DNA of 30,989 nucleotides from Haplomitrium mnioides (GCA_049999725.1 JBNGIS010018038.1:34878-65866); one strand, 5' to 3'. Positions 1 through 10,730 are shown, counted from the stretch's first letter. The notes: generated from the letters alone by a model not told the origin. A program made the numbers and translations.

Positions 1-701
1 GCAGCTGTAAGGCAGCGGGACTCATAAGGGAAGTATACATAGCTAGAATTCCAGAGGGCCTTCAAGGACTCTGTTTTCTCTTGTACATTGTATAAATGTG
101 TTTGTCTATATGTGTAGTTAGATTTCCCTTCTGCAGGTGTGTCCCCTTGAATTATTAGAGTAGGAGACAGTCAGATCAGTTGAGCAGACCCTGGGAACAC
201 ACTTGAAGGGGGAGTCCAATCCCTTGACACAAGTCTGGTATCCTGGGGGTGAATGCTCTCTGTTCCTGACTCCTTTGCATAGAGTAGGAATTAGTGTATG
301 TTAGGATAATCTAGTTTAGGCCTGTGACAACCCTGAGAGGGGGAGTCCAGAACTGTAGTGTTCAGCTGTGCAGGTCACCAGCACCATTCTGCCCAAGCAC
401 AAATAAGGTGGCAGGGCCTAAGTCATTGGGTCCTAAGAATAAAGAGGAAGAATTACACACAAGAGCTGGGTGTTATGGATGGAGACCTATGTATGGTTGT
501 GAATGTCTGACTTGAGAGTGAGTAAGGAAGAAGAGTGAAAGAAGCACAACAGGCCTGTAAGGAGAAGGAGAGTCCTTAAGGCCTGAAAGTGGTAACTGGC
601 GAGGGGCCATCTCAGAAAAGAACCTGAAGGCCCGTAAATCTGTCCTCCCCTGCATCAAAACAGGGCCTGAAAAGGTTAAGGACCGAAACAGGGGAGCGAC
701 A
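1..701 (+). repeat. Family C LTR, right (R-U5) end, partial
   Basis: This stretch aligns along its length with the last ~700 nt of the gypsy element's 5' LTR (about 17140-17848). Shared landmarks are 'ccagagggccttcaagg', 'gggggtgaatgctctct', 'gacaaccctgagaggggga' and the final GCGACA, matching GTGACA at 17848. The LTR starts upstream of the window. No tRNA-Asn primer site follows position 701, so this is either the 3' LTR of an element lying to the left or a solo or truncated LTR. Positions 702-802 resemble nothing else I recognise. Confidence 0.8.
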
Positions 702-802
702 CCAATAATGTGGAGCATGCTCACTTTGGTAGCTCAACACATTGCTGCAACGGAGTGTTTCCTCACTTTTCCCTTCTGAAGCCCATGACCATGTCACCAC
801 AG

Positions 803-3210
803 GATCGTTGCTGCATTTGGATGCTGATCGTTGGAAATTCGAAGAGGATTGGCGCAGACTGTAGAATGTAACCTCCAAGAAATCAGCTTAATTCTGCAAT
901 GTGATGAAGCTTGGCGTAGATCTTATGTGAATTTCAATGTCTTGGCTTAATTTGGCAAAGCGACAAGGGCTCGATGCAAAATCTGAAGTGAATTCCGAGG
1001 TTTGTTTTGAAATTGCTCATCGATCCTTGAAGCACCACGTTTTTGCAGGTCTTCAAACACTCCGAAGAATCCCATAGGCTCTCTCGTAGCGCACGTTTCT
1101 GCAAAGATCCAAGATTCCCAAGGAATCTCTAAGATTCCCGCAGATTCCCAAAGTCCCGTATCGGTGCCACGTAATCCGCAAAGCTCAAGATGCCCGCAGA
1201 ATTTGTAAGATTCTTGCAAATTCCTGAGTCCCGCAGAGGTGCCACGTTTCCGCTGTGGCGCCATCCGACGCCGCCCCGCAAAGAGGCAGGCGAACCATCG
1301 CGTTGACTCGTTGATCCGCTCACTTTCCCATCTGCCATGTCATTCGCAAAGTCCCAACCCTCTTTAAAAGAACTATGAAGACTTCCATTTTTGCCCCCAT
1401 TGGATTGGTGATAGATCCTCTTTTCGGCACCGCTTCTTCCTCCGTCTGATGTGCGCTATATTGCCTCTTCAACATCTTTGGTTCTCCCATGAACGGATCT
1501 ATGATTTATCATCCTTTTGGCTGATCCCTTATCATTTCTCCTTGTCAAACCTATGATAGATTGTCGTTTCAGCACTGCTTGCTTTTCCTTGGTCTGTTGA
1601 TAAATCGCTAATTCGGCATCCTTTCTTCTTATACCGGAGCTGCGCTATATCCTCATTTCCGCCCCCTTGTTCTTCCCACATTTGAACCATGTTAAGTGGC
1701 CTCTCTAGTTAAGGAGGTCAATTGGAACCCTAGTAAGTGGGGATCTCCACATCGGATGGCAAATCGGAACCCCCTTAAGTGGGCTCCCCTTCTCGATTTA
1801 TCGCCCTTTCGGCTTTTCGTTCCTCTTCTAACCGGATCATTGATAAGTTGTTGTTTTGACATCTGGTTCTCCTTTTGGGCTAGACTATCGATAAGTCACC
1901 TTTTCGGCCTCTACGTTCTTCTTCTGGTCGAACCTTTGATTTATCCCTGTTTTGACACCTTCTGTCCCTCCTCTAGTCGGACCTTCAATTAATCGCCATT
2001 TCGATACCCTCGTTCTTCTCCCAATAGATTTTTGACATATCCCTGTTTTGGCACCTCTATCCCTTTCTAGCTAGACCGTCGATAGGTCACTGTTTCAACG
2101 CCTTGTTCTTCATGTGAAACCTCGTCTTATTTTCATTTCGGATCTCTTCTCTTCTCTACCTCGAACTCTTCCTTTCGTGAATCCCCTTGATATAGGAACC
2201 CTTAGAGGCTCCTTCTTTTCCCTAAGATGTAAAAAAGTTTGATGTTGGAACAAAGAGCTCTGCATATCCCTTTCCAACTTTCTGTAGACACCCGATTCGA
2301 ACTTTCCCAATTACCTCCTTTTCGTCTGAATCTTCGACATGTCACCCTTTTGGTCGATTAATTATCCCGCTTCAGAATCCCTCTTAACCGGTCCTCCCCA
2401 CATCGGAAGACGGATCAAAACCACATTAAGTGGGCTCCCCACTTAGGAAGGCTGGTTTCCGATCCGTTCTTCGGATCGGACACACACCACGGACTTTGGT
2501 TCTCGATTCTTTGCAGATCAAATTTTCTTCAATCCGATCGTTTCCACCAGCCTTCATTCGATTTGATTTCGCAGTAAGGATGGGCAACATTGTAGAGGAC
2601 TTCTTCTTCAAGGCCGCAAGGGAAATTCTTCTTTCGCAAGTCAATCGATTCCAGCAACAGAAGATTCCTCGTTGATTCTTCATTTTCTTCCTTTCAAGCC
2701 AATCTACGAGTCGATCTTTTGCTGCAGCTCTTCTCTATTCGATCGCGCAAAAGGGATTCTTCTTCCCAGGCAACTTGATCATTCATTATCTCTTCAACAC
2801 AATCTGTAGCTTTCGGTTTAGATCAGGTAACCTTCTCTTTCGTTGTTCCATTCCCAAATAGAGCGCAACACTGCTTCACTCGATCGACACCAACAATTAG
2901 ATTTCGCAGTGTAGCATCCTTCATCCACTCTCTTCATCGCGGAATTCTTTCATCTTAGGGCCTTCTATTCCTCATAGAGGCGTTTCTTCACAGATCCAAA
3001 AATCCCCTTTCAACTTTCGATTTCTGTGCATCAAAGTCCCCGCAATGCACCCGATCACGCTCTCCCTCGCAATTTGATCCGATCTCGTGCTTCGCATCAA
3101 TCCTATCCTTGGCTTGATTACGGGCATCTTCTCCCTCACCACACAACTGATTGTTCGTCGAACGTCAGCTCCAGAGATTATCCCATAAGTTTTTCTCCAG
3201 AAGGCACAAG
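803..3210 (-). repeat. C-type LTR fragment, reverse orientation (U3-rich part)
   Basis: This is a near-collinear second copy of about 14350-16760, and many 20-60 nt stretches are identical. On the minus strand it is the left 2.4 kb of a C-type LTR: hairpin module (2427-2445), ~48-bp repeats (1410-2100), then ACGTGGC-type boxes (about 1030-1250). It stops near 803 before the R-U5 part. Homology also ends near 3200, just before a family B LTR begins at 3211. The short ORFs here do not resemble proteins, and no gene is seen. Confidence 0.7.
1410..2100. repeat. Degenerate ~48-bp tandem repeats in LTR
   Basis: A core like GATWWATC-n-CNNTTTYGGC recurs with steady spacing. Cores start near 1410, 1455, 1503, 1556, 1599 and 1645, and again at 1795, 1842, 1890, 1938, 1987, 2034 and 2081. 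The second block has steps of 47, 48, 48, 49, 47 and 47 nt. The same array is present in the sister copy at about 14970-15660 and in diverged form in the other LTRs. Confidence 0.65.
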
Positions 3211-4447
3211 TGTGGGAGCATAGTTCTTGACAAAAGGTCAAAAACGACTCAAAGGAGGTCTCTTCTGCACAGTGGAGTGAGAGGGAAGTGGTAAAGCTTC
3301 AGTTTTGTGTATAATAAGTGTAAAGTGTAAAAATGTGTATATAAGTATTTGTGAGGACATTTTGGAGATCATTGACCAAGGAGAGAAGCTTGGGTAATGA
3401 CAAGAAGAATTCCAGTAGCAATGACTTGGCCATGGTATCTGCGCATGGGGATGAATTAGAAAGATTGAAGAGAAGGATTTGATCATGGAGAATCTGAAGA
3501 ATCCGAAGAATATGAAGAGCATGTTGTCCGCGAGGAGTCCAATCCGAAGAATGTGGTGGAACTGAACCTTCCTAAGTGGGGAGCCCACTTAAGTTGGTTT
3601 CGATCAGCCTTACTAAGTCAGAAGGACTGGTTAAACTAGATCCGAAGCAGGGGAAGGATTAAGCGGCCGAAATGATAATATATAGACTATCCAAACTGAT
3701 GGGAAGTAAGTTTGAAAGTTCGAATCGGATGGGGTGAAAGTTCGAATTTGGCCAGAGATTGAAAGTTCAAAAAGAGTACAGATTCAAGAGACGAAAGTTT
3801 GACCGGGTGGTTCTGAAAATTTGAGGATCAGATTTCGAAGGCGAGTGTTGTTCTTACATCAAGCTTTTGATGAGATCGATAGACTTCCTTTCTTGTGGAA
3901 TCAAAGATGGTTGAATCGAAGAATGGAGATTGAATAATTGGTTTGTGATTGATTTAAGTAAAGGATGATTCAAAAGGAATCAAATGAATATTGCAATCCG
4001 ATCCATGCAAGTTCCTTGTTGCGAAATCAATCGAAAGAGGTTGCAAAGGAGAGTCTTTTACCTGTTGGGCATTGGAAGCTGAAAGAATGTTGCAACCAGT
4101 TGAATAAGGGTGCATTGGAAATTCGAATGTCTGGATGTGCTGCGGAATCGAATGCTACGCTGGAAGTTCGAATGACGAGGATTGAAGGGCGATCTGATTT
4201 GAATGAAGGATTCAAAATTATTGAAGATCTTTATGGATTGAGGGGAAGAATGGTCATGCGTAAGAGCTCGATGCGGGAAACGATGTGGAAAATGTTGAGC
4301 GAGGATCAATCACCTATGAGGGAGTGATCGATCGACGGAATTGGTGTTGTAATCGGAAGGAATTGAAAATTTTTAAGGGATAAGAACAAATTGGAAGCGA
4401 GCGGAAGGAGGGTCCGAAGGGAGTTCATGGTTCGTGGATTTATTGGC
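3211..4447 (+). repeat. Family B LTR, + orientation, truncated and internally deleted
   Basis: It starts with the family B terminus TGTGGGAGCATAG, the complement of the LTR starts at 8059 and 10713. The first ~190 nt match, including TATATAA at 3338. At about 3400 it jumps straight to sequence that lies far inside the other copies ('cttggccatggtatctgcgc'), so roughly 0.85 kb is missing, including the conserved 'ggccttacaccc' block. It then follows the inverted equivalent of about 6170-7150 until near 4440, where the LTR breaks and a complete tRNA-Asp copy begins. Together with 4533-8059 it forms a large imperfect inverted repeat. Confidence 0.75.
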
Positions 4448-4522
4448 GTCGTTGTAGTATAGTGGTGAGTATTCCCGCCTGTCACGCGAGTGACCCGGGT
4501 TTGATCCCCGACAACGGCGCCA
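4448..4522 (+). tRNA. Full-length tRNA-Asp(GUC) copy with CCA, retro-copied primer
   Basis: The 75 nt read as a complete plant-type tRNA-Asp: acceptor GTCGTTG, D-arm, anticodon GTC in CCTGTCACG, T-arm, discriminator G and the non-templated CCA. Nuclear tRNA genes do not encode CCA, so this is a copy of the mature tRNA. On the minus strand its last 18 nt (4505-4522) are the LTR primer-binding site, 10 nt from the LTR end at 4533. Differences from the usual plant sequence include a G-to-A in the anticodon stem and TTTGA instead of TTCGA in the T-loop, which would weaken the B box. It is probably not an active gene. Confidence 0.85.
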
Positions 4523-4532
4523 AGAAATCCCA

Positions 4533-7500
4533 TGTCCTAGCACAGCAGTGGCACTCCAACCCTGAAAAGAACAACCCAAGATCGAACTGCGCAAGATCTA
4601 TATAGAAATCTGCTCTTAATTCGCTTTTACCAACTTTCCTGATTCTTTAAAGAGTTCTGAAACTGCACTCTATCAGTTTAGAGATGGACCTCTCTCCACT
4701 CTAGGATTGACAACCTTTCTTCACAAAACCAAACACGTAAACTACTACTACTTACTATAATAGAACAAAAGCGAAGAATTACTCAAACTGTATGACTGAC
4801 ACTTCAAGGATAAGAAAGCTGCTATACAGGTTGATTTTAAACAGAAGCTGAATCAGAGAAATTCACAAGCAACTAGTTACCCAACTTGCAAGGAATTCTT
4901 AGACCAACACTCCAGTGCATACCTTCATTACAACATCTCACTTCCCTCAAACTAGATACTCAGGCCACTCCAACCCAATATATCCCATAGCTTGATGTTG
5001 AGAACTCAGCTATGGAACGACCCTCCTGATCTCACATCCACTTTTCTGTTCCTCCAACCACCCACTACCTTGTTTATTTGTTGAAATTACCACCTATTCC
5101 ATAGGCACACACAATCCTGAGCACTCCTTGCTCTACTGCAACCCACCAACCAGCATCCACTAACTGATTGACCACAGAAGGTTCTCTCCTTAAAAATTTA
5201 ACAATCACACAACAGAACAGAACAGAACTTAAAGCAGAATTGATTTGCCACTAAACCTCCCACAGATTTACAACCTGGAACTCAGAACCCATGTCCACCA
5301 GCAGAACACACTCAGGCAACTCCTGACATGTACTTCCCTAATGCAACCTGATTGATTTCTTCAACTGCAAACCTGCAAAACATTCACCAACCAACTCTAA
5401 CTGCAAATCCTTGTTCCTTCCTCAAACTGCTCCTTCTGAATCTGCAATCAACAACCATGAGCAGGGGACCTCATAGACCTGGATCTCATGAATTTTACTT
5501 GAAGCACACCTGTACAATGAGACAATTCACAAAACAAGAGCTCACCAATTGGCTTATACCCCTTGTCTTGCTCAACTGACAATAACAGTCATTCTAATTC
5601 CAATTCAAACTAACTTGCTTCTCTACACGCTAACTTCTTTACACTAAGTTTAAAATAAGAACTAACAACTCACAAGCCGTTGTTAAACTAAATAACACTC
5701 TTTCACTAACTTATGCAGACTTCACTCGCCATAAGAACAAATTACTAACAATTGTTATTATACTAATTCCAAAGTTTCACTAACTCTTGCGCTTCAAGTT
5801 CGAACTTTTCAAATTCCGCAGAGTAGTCGTTTCGCCCTTTTCAAACTTTTAATTCGACTTCCTCACCGAAACCATAATAAATCACTGATTCACCTTTTAA
5901 CTTCTCTCCTCATGCACCTTTCCTTTTCGCGCAAAACACTGATAAGTTGCCGTTTCGCTTCATTGCCATTTCGCCAATCATCCTTCCGTCGATCTCCTCG
6001 GAAAGCAATCTTCCTAACCGGTGCTCCCCACTTCGTAATCCCCATTGGAACCATTTAAACCGGTGTGTCCCACCTCGGAAAACAAATCAAAACCCCTTTA
6101 ATTGGGGTTCCCCACATCGTAAGGCGACTTTCCGAAGCCTTCTTCGGAACGCAGACTCCACTTCGGAACTTCCTTCCGCTCGCTTCCAATTCTTACTCAT
6201 CCCTTTAAAATTTTCAATTCCTTCCGATTACAGCACTAATACCGTCAATCAATGACTCCCTCATAGCTGATTGATCCTCGCTCAACATTTTCCACATCGA
6301 GCTCTTACGCATGACCATTCTTCCCCTCAATCCGTAAAGCTCTTCAATAATTTTGAATCCTTTGTTCAAATCAGATCGCCCTTCATTCCTCGTCATTCAC
6401 AATTCCAACACAAAATTCGATTCCGCAACACCGCCAGACATTCAAATTTCCAATGCAGCCTTATGCAACTGGTTGCAACATTCTTTCAGCTTCCAATGCC
6501 CAACAGGTAAAAGACTCCCTTCCGCAACCTCTTTCGATCGATTTCGCAACAGGGAGCTTGCATGGATCAGATTGCAACATTCATTCGATTCCTTTCGAAT
6601 CATCCTTCACTTGAATCAATCACAAACCAATCATTCAATCTCTGTTCTTCGATTCAGCCATCTTTGATTCCACATGCAAGGAAGTCTTCATAGCAGCTGA
6701 TCAATCTCATCAGTATCTTGATGTAAGAACAACACTCGCCTTCAAAATCAGATCCTCAAATTTTCATAACCACCCAGTCGAACTTTCGTCTCTCGAATCT
6801 GTACCCTTTTCAAACTTTCAATCTCTGGCCAAATTCAAACTTTCACCCCATCCGATTTGAACTTTCAAACTTACTTCCCTTCAATCTAGATCGTCTATAT
6901 ATCACTATTTCAGCCACTTAATCTTTCCCCCGCTTCAAATCCAGTTTAACAAGTCCTTCCCACTTAGGAAGGCTGATCGGAACCAACTTAAGTGGACTCC
7001 TCACTTAGGAAGGTTCAATTCCGCTACATTCTTGGCATCAGACTCCTCGCGGACAACGGACTCTTCAGATTCTTTGGATTCTCCGCGATCGAATCTTTCT
7101 CTTCAATCTTTCTAATTCATCCCATGCACAGATACCATGGCCAAGTCATCGCTCCTTCATCGCTACTTGAATTCTTCTTCGCAGAGATATCCCCTTGCAT
7201 TCATATTTGAAGTTCTTCTTCCACTACCACGACATGACCTTTTTCTCCATCGCAGGAGCTTTGTTTCCGCATTTCTAACCATCTGACGTTTCTCTTCTCA
7301 GCACATCGCTCCTTAGCACAGATCTCATTATCGCACAGGCTGATTGCTTTCTTCCTTATCACATTTCATATTCTACAGGGCTTTCAGCGCAGTCTGCAGC
7401 CTTCACTTTCATTCTTCCATTCATATACAGATCCCATCATGAATCATTCACATTTCTTCCTCAGAGAAGAAAATCTTTCCTTCCTACAAATCGATCTTGT

Positions 7501-8059
7501 CAATCAGGCAGATCACAGAAGAGGAGCCTTCTTACAGATCGATTCTCCACCAGATCATCACACACTGTAGCTGCATTTCTCCCGTAAGTTTTCTCCAATA
7601 AACTAGAAACAATATATAAACATTTGACACTGGCTTACTTTCGAGAGGCAGCCCCACAGGGGTGTAAGGCCACCGCTTATCACTCTGCCCCTAGACGGAC
7701 CTAGTTCAGGGCACAACAGGGCAACTTGTCATCGGATACACTTCGAGTGGCTCTTAGGCAAGCTGTCCATCAACATACATGTAGACTGATAGGGGCTAGC
7801 TGGCCCTCAACAACTAGATTAGTTTTACCACAAGTTTTCTTTTTCTAAAAATAAATCACTTTAGCTTCCTCATTACCCAAGCTTCTCTCCTTGGCCAATG
7901 ATCTCCAAAATGTCCTCACAAATATTTATATACAAATTTGTACACTTTACACTCATTATACACAAAATTGAAGCTTTACCACTTCCCTCTCACTCCACTG
8001 TGCAGAAGAGACCTCCTTTGAGTCGTTTCTGACCTTTTGTTAGGAACTATGCTCCCACA
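4533..8059 (-). repeat. Family B LTR, reverse orientation, 3.53 kb
   Basis: Read on the minus strand it starts TGTGGGAGCATAG (8059) and ends CTAGGACA (4533). It is followed by the 10-nt spacer TGGGATTTCT and a tRNA-Asp primer site. The order along minus is: TATA-like TATATAA (7925-7931), the conserved 'ggccttacaccc' block (about 7600-7855), an interior with the AAGTGG/CACTT hairpin (about 6990), then the conserved right ~1.4 kb (4533-5975) shared with the LTRs at 8162 and 11638. No coding potential is seen. It carries 969 bp (5835-6804) that the neighbouring LTR lacks. Confidence 0.8.
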
Positions 8060-8076
8060 TAGTTGTAGTATAGTGG
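8060..8076. other. LTR junction: unprocessed TA plus 15-nt tRNA 5' repeat
   Basis: Positions 8060-8061 are TA, the same dinucleotide found between the polypurine tract and the LTR start at 10714-10715. Positions 8062-8076 (GTTGTAGTATAGTGG) repeat nt 4-18 of tRNA-Asp directly before the full tRNA copy that starts at 8077. These bases sit between two LTRs in place of an internal region. Confidence 0.8.
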
Positions 8077-8151
8077 GTCGTTGTAGTATAGTGGTGAGTA
8101 TTCCCGCTTGTCACACGGGTGACCCGGGTTTGATCCCCGGCAACGGCGCCA
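8077..8151 (+). tRNA. Second full-length tRNA-Asp(GUC) copy with CCA at LTR-LTR junction
   Basis: A 75-nt complete tRNA-Asp with anticodon GTC and a terminal CCA. The T-arm and acceptor 3' half match the plant tRNA apart from TTTGA in the T-loop. Its final 18 nt (8134-8151) are the perfect primer-binding site of the reverse-oriented LTR at 8162-10713, separated by AGAAATCCCA (8152-8161). A normal primer site holds only about 18 nt of tRNA because plus-strand strong-stop synthesis halts at m1A58, as seen in the sister element at 11610-11627. Here the copy reaches nucleotide 1. I infer a reverse-transcribed primer, not a chromosomal tRNA gene. Confidence 0.87.
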
Positions 8152-8161
8152 AGAAATCCCA

Positions 8162-10713
8162 TGTCGTAGCACAGCAGTGGCACTCCAACCCCGAAAAGAA
8201 CAACCCAAGATCGAACCACGCAAGATCTATATAGAAATCTGCTCTTAAACCACTTTTACCGACTTTCCAGATTCTTTAAAGAGTTCTAAAACTGCACTCT
8301 ATCAGTTTAGAGATGGACCTCTCTCCACTCTAAGACTGACAACCTTTCTCCACAAAACCAAACACATAAACTACTACTACTTACTATAATAGAATAAAAG
8401 CCAAGAATTACTCAAAACTATATGACTAACACTTATAGGATAAGAAAGCTGATGCACAGGCTAATTTTAAACTAGAGCTGACTCAGCAATGTTCACAAGC
8501 AACCAGCTACCTAACTTGCAAAGAATTCTCAGACCAACACTCCAGTGCCTACCTTCATTACACCACCTTACTTCCATCAAACTGGATACTCAGACCACTC
8601 CAACCCAACATACCCCAGAGCTTGATGTTGAGAACTCAACTATAGAACGACCCTCCTGATCTCACATCCACTTTGTTGTTCCTCCAACCACCCACTACCC
8701 TGTTTATTTGTTGAAATGACCACCTTTTCCATAGGCACACACAATCTTGAGCACTCCTTGCTCTACTGCAACCCACCAACCAGTATCCACTAATTGATTG
8801 ACCATAGAAGGTTCTCTCCTTAAAAATTTAACAATCATAGAATAGAACAGAACCTAAAGCAGAATTGATTTGCCACTAAACCTCCCATAGATTTACAACC
8901 TGGAACTCAGAACCCAGGCCCACCAGCAAGACACACTTAGGCAACTCCTCACATGCACTCCTCTAATGCTACTTGACTGATTTCTTTAATTGCAAACCTG
9001 CAGAACATTCACCAACCAACTCTAACTGCAAATCCTTGTTCCTTCATCAAACAGCTCCTTCTGAATCTGCAATCAACAACCATGAGCAGGGGACCTCACA
9101 AACCTAGATCTCATGAGTTTTACTTGAAGCACACCTGTACAATGAGACAATCCACAGAACAAGAGCTCGCCAATTGGCTTATACCCCTTGCCCTGTTTAA
9201 CTGACAATAACAGTCAGACTAATTCCAATTCAACTATCTTGCTTCCCTACGCACTAACTTATCTCTACTAAGTTCACAATAAGAACTAACAACTCACAAG
9301 CCGTTCTTAAGCTAAACAACTCATTTACACTAATTTACAAAGACCTAGCTCGCCATAAGAACAAATTGCTAACAATTGTTCTTATGCTAATTCCAAAGTT
9401 TCACTAACTCTTCCGCTTCAACTTCAAACTTTTCAAACTCCGCAGGTAATCGCTTCACTCTTTTCGAACTTTCAATCTCTGGCCAAATTCAAACTTTCAC
9501 CCCGTCCGATTCGAACTTTCAAACTTACTTCCCATCAGTCTGGATAGTCTATATATCATCATTTCGGCCGCTTAATCCTTCCCCCGCTTCGAATCTAGTT
9601 TAACCAATCCTTCCCACTTAGTAAGGCTGATCGGAACCAACTTAAGTGGGCTCCCCACTTAGGAAGGTTCAGTTCTGCCACATTCTTTGGATTGGACTCC
9701 TCGCGGATAATGGACTCTTCAGATTCTTTGGATTCTTCAGATTCTCCGCGATCGAATCCTTCTCTTCAATCTTTCTAATTCATCCCCACGCGCAGATACC
9801 ATGGCCAAGTCATCGCTACTTGAATTCTTCTTCGCAGGGATATCCCCTTGCATTCATATTTGAAGTTCTTCTTCCACTGCCACAACATGACCTTCTTCTC
9901 CATCGCAGGAGCTTTGTTTCCGCATTTCTAACCATCCGGCGTTTCTCTTCTCAGAACATCGCTCCCTAGCACAAATTTCATTATCGCATAGGCAGATCGC
10001 TTTCTTCCTTATCACATTTCATATTCTGCAGGGCTTTCAGCGCAGTCTGCAGCCTTCACTTTCATTCTTCCATTCATATACAGATCCCTTCATGAATCGT
10101 TCACATTTGTTCCTTAGAGAAGAAAATCTTTCCTTCCTACAAATCGATCTCGTCAATCAGACAAATCATAGAAGAGGAGCCTTCTTACAGATCGATCCTC
10201 CACCAGCTCGTCACACATTGTAGTTGCATTTGTCCCATAAGTTTTCTCCAATAAACTAGAAACAATATATAAACATTTGACACTGGCTTACTTTCGAGAG
10301 GCAGCCCCACAGGGGTGTAAGGCCACCGCTTATCACTCTGCCCCTAGATGGACCTAGTTCAAGGCACAACAGGGCAACTTGTTCTCGGATACACTTCGAC
10401 TGGCTCCTAGGCAAGCTGTCCATCAACACACATGTAGATTGATAGGGGCTGGCTGGCCCTCAACAACTGGATTAGTTTTACCACAAATTTTCTTTTTTCT
10501 AAAAATAAATCACTTTAGCTTCCTTATTACCCAAGCTTCTCTACTTGGCCAATGATCTCCAAAATGTCCTCACAAATATTTATATACACATTTTTACACT
10601 TTACACTCATTATACACAAAACTGAAGCTTTACCACTTCCCTCTCACTCCATTGTGCAGAAGAGACCTCCTTTGAGTTGTTTCTGACCTTTTGTCAGGAA
10701 TTATGCTCCCACA
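8162..10713 (-). repeat. Family B LTR, reverse orientation, 2.55 kb
   Basis: Minus strand: polypurine tract GATGGAGGAGGGGGC (10730-10716), TA, then the LTR start TGTGGGAGCATAATTCC at 10713. The LTR ends CTACGACA at 8162, followed by the 10-nt spacer and the tRNA-Asp primer site. TATATAA lies at 10580-10586, and the conserved 'ggccttacaccc' block at about 10260-10510. The perfect hairpin TAAGTGGG-CTC-CCCACTTA is at 9643-9661. Relative to the LTR at 4533-8059 it lacks 969 bp near 9460. It is the 3' LTR of the gag-remnant element at 10714-11637. Confidence 0.85.
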
Positions 10714-10715
10714 TA

Positions 10716-10730
10716 GCCCCCTCCTCCATC
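10716..10730 (-). other. Polypurine tract of family B element
   Basis: On the minus strand GATGGAGGAGGGGGC is all purine except one T and the final C. It lies two bases (TA) upstream of the LTR start TGTGGGAGC. This is the expected plus-strand primer position for an LTR element. Confidence 0.8.

Noticed and set aside
1410-2100. CRISPR array
   Set aside because: The repeats are degenerate, there are no unique spacers between identical repeats, and the context is a plant LTR.
4448-4522. Functional nuclear tRNA-Asp gene
   Set aside because: The 3' CCA is present in the DNA, the copy sits exactly on an LTR primer site, and the anticodon stem and T-loop are mutated. A second copy at 8077 has the same context.
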